Origin: Chondrosia reniformis
Taxonomy: Eukaryota > Porifera > Demospongiae > Chondrillida > Chondrillidae
Direction of reading: 5' to 3'
Length of the DNA: 64,000 nucleotides
Assembly (NCBI GenBank): GCA_947172415.1
Contig: OX359200.1
Span: 3,226,501-3,290,500, forward strand
The notes beneath the pieces are model-generated. The model was not told where the DNA came from and did no database searches. It was given only the letters and a program-made list of their open reading frames with translations. Position 1 is the first letter of the stretch. Each line of letters starts with the position of its first letter. The position numbers were made by a program, and so were the translations under genes. Positions 61,709 through 64,000 of the stretch are shown here, piece after piece.

Positions 61709-64000
61709 CAATTTGTACTTACAATTAGAACCTATGACAAGAACGTTCACATATAACTGGTACATATAAATAGTACATACAGCAAGTACATCAAACTAGA
61801 CCTCCAACTATTACAACTACTGAATATATCTAGTACTAGTACTAGTACATACAAGTAGTTCATAAAACTAGTACCTACAACTAGTAAATATTACTAGTAC
61901 TAGTACATATTAGAACTAGCACATGCAACTAGTGCATAACTAATACATACAACTAGTACAAACAACTAGTACATACCACTAGTTAATACAACTAATACAT
62001 ACAACTAGTATATAACCAGTACATACAACTAGTACATAAAATTAGTTCATACAATTAGAACATACAACTATTACATACAACTAGTACATACAACTAATAC
62101 CTACAAATATTAAATATAACCAGTGCTAGTACGTACAACTAGTACATACAACTAGTACACACATTAGTATATAACTAGTACATACAACTAGTACATAAAA
62201 CTAGTTCATTCAATTACAACATACAACTACTACATACACTAGGACATACAACTAATACCTACAAGTAGTAAATATAACTGGTACTACTACATACAACTAG
62301 TTCATACAACTATAACATTCAACTAGTACAGAAAACGTGTACGTACAACTATTATATACAATTAGTACATGAAACTATTACATTCGACTAGTATATATAA
62401 GTAGTACCTACGAATATTTAATATAACTAGTACTTGTACACACAACTAATACATACTTAGTATCTAGTTTTACTACTACTAGAACTTACAACTAGTACAC
62501 ATAAATAGTACATACACCTAGTACGTACAACTAGTACTTACAACTAGTGCCTACAGTTAGTAAATATTATCAGCACTAGCACATACCACTAGTTAATACT
62601 GCTAGTACCTACCACTAGTTAATACTACTAGTACATACAACTAGTACATACAGCTAGTACATAACTAATACATACAAGTAGCACATTCAACTAGGACATA
62701 AAACTAGTTCATATAACTAGTACATAACTAGTACAGACAATTAGTACATAGAACTAGTTCAAACAATTAGAACATCCAACTACGACATACACTTAGTACA
62801 TCCAATTTGTACATACAATTAGGACATACAAAAAGTACGTACAACTAGTACATACAACTAGACTATACAACTATTAACTAGTACATACAACTAGGACATA
62901 CAACTATTATATACAGTTAGTACATGCAACTATTACATTCAACTAGTACATATAAGTAGTACGTTCAAATATTTAATATAACTAGAACTTGTACATTCAA
63001 CTAATGCCTACTAAATATCTGGTATTTCTAGTACTAGAACCTACAACTAGTACAAATAACTAGTTCATACACTTAGTACATACAACTAGTACATACTAAT
63101 AGTACATACAACTAGTACATACAAGTAGTGCATTCAATTAGGACATACAAGTTGTAAATACAACTAGGACATACAGTTAGTACATACAACAAGTACATAC
63201 ACCTAGTATATAACTAGTCCATACAGGTGTTACATACAACTAGTTCATACAATTAGAACATACAACTACTACATACAACAAGTACATGCAACTATTACCT
63301 ACAACTAGTAAACATAACTTCTACTAGTACATACAACTATATAGTACTTACATCTTATATTTACAACTAGTAAATATTACCAGTAATAGTAAATACAACT
63401 AGTTAATACAACTACTACATACAACTACTACATGACTAGTTCTTACAACTAGTACATACAACTAGTACATACAATTAGTACATAAAACTATAACATTCAA
63501 CAAGTCCATACAACTAGTACCTACAACTAGTAAATATAACTAGTGCTAGTACATACAACTAGCACCTACCTAGTCCCTAGTTTAACTAGTACTAGAATCT
63601 ACAAATAGTACATATACTAGTATATACAAATAGTACATACAACTAGACCATATAAATAGTACATACCATAGTATATATATCTAGTACATACCACTAGTTC
63701 ATACAACTACCACATACAACTAGTACCTATGACTTTAACATACACATTTCCTAGTACATATATATAGTCCATACAACTAGTACATTAAACTAGAACTTTT
63801 ACTATGACGTATAATTATTTCACACAATTAGTACATACATCTAGTACATACAACTAGTCCATAGAATTAGTGCTACCACTAGTACATACAACTAGTACAT
63901 ACAACCAGTACAAACAACTAGTAAATATAAATTTTAAATATAACTTGTACTAGAACATATTACTAGTTGATACAACTAGCACATACAACTGGTACATACA
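61709..64000. repeat. 13-bp satellite, right subfamily, to window end
   Basis: Paralogous to 34956 to about 37000 (for example AGACCTCCAACTATTACAAC near 61799 and 35025). No other feature to the window edge. Confidence 0.93.

Overview
This window reads as a repeat-only stretch of an animal (invertebrate-like) nuclear genome. I found no host gene, rRNA, tRNA, operon, CRISPR array or bacterial feature. Most of it is a degenerate AT-rich satellite with a roughly 13-bp unit, consensus ACTAGTACATACA. Mobile elements sit inside this satellite as islands. The element types (R2-like LINE with a restriction-like endonuclease, Ty3/gypsy retrotransposon, Penelope-like relic, TA-flanked MITEs) fit a metazoan such as a cnidarian, sponge or other marine invertebrate. 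The species cannot be fixed from sequence alone.

Layout: 1-3863 is LINE copy A (minus strand, 3' end cut by the window edge). 3864-15584 is satellite holding a 734-bp MITE at 6709-7442. 15585-21255 is a complete minus-strand Ty3/gypsy element with two 193-bp LTRs and 4-bp target duplications. 21256-23154 is satellite. 23155-24777 is an island with a Penelope-like reverse transcriptase relic, a nested TTA-flanked element and a possible hammerhead ribozyme. 24778-25652 is satellite. 25653-29091 is LINE copy B (5' truncated). 29092-40141 is satellite with a 122-bp tandem-repeat island at 34268-34955. 40142-44822 is LINE copy C (full length, with a target duplication). 44839-54320 is satellite containing a nearly perfect 2141-bp tandem duplication, two copies of a fold-back element and a second MITE. 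54321-55416 is LINE copy D (5' truncated). 55417-64000 is satellite with a second copy of the 122-bp island at 61047-61708.

How it fits together: satellite stretches to the right of LINEs B, C and D are paralogous. The locus is therefore a higher-order repeat of roughly 10-16 kb in which LINE copies mark homologous unit boundaries. Paralogous units supply empty sites that fix the ends of LINE C/D, the MITE and the fold-back element.

The most interesting observation is that both full-length LINE 5' ends (copies A and C) fold on paper into an HDV-like self-cleaving ribozyme. Its predicted cleavage site coincides with the insertion junction. Other notable points are an extremely compact Ty3 element whose gag start lies in the primer-binding site and whose pol stop lies in the 3' LTR, a small palindrome in the LINE that changes in a compensatory or inverted way between copies, and an element family with hairpins near both ends and TTA target duplications.
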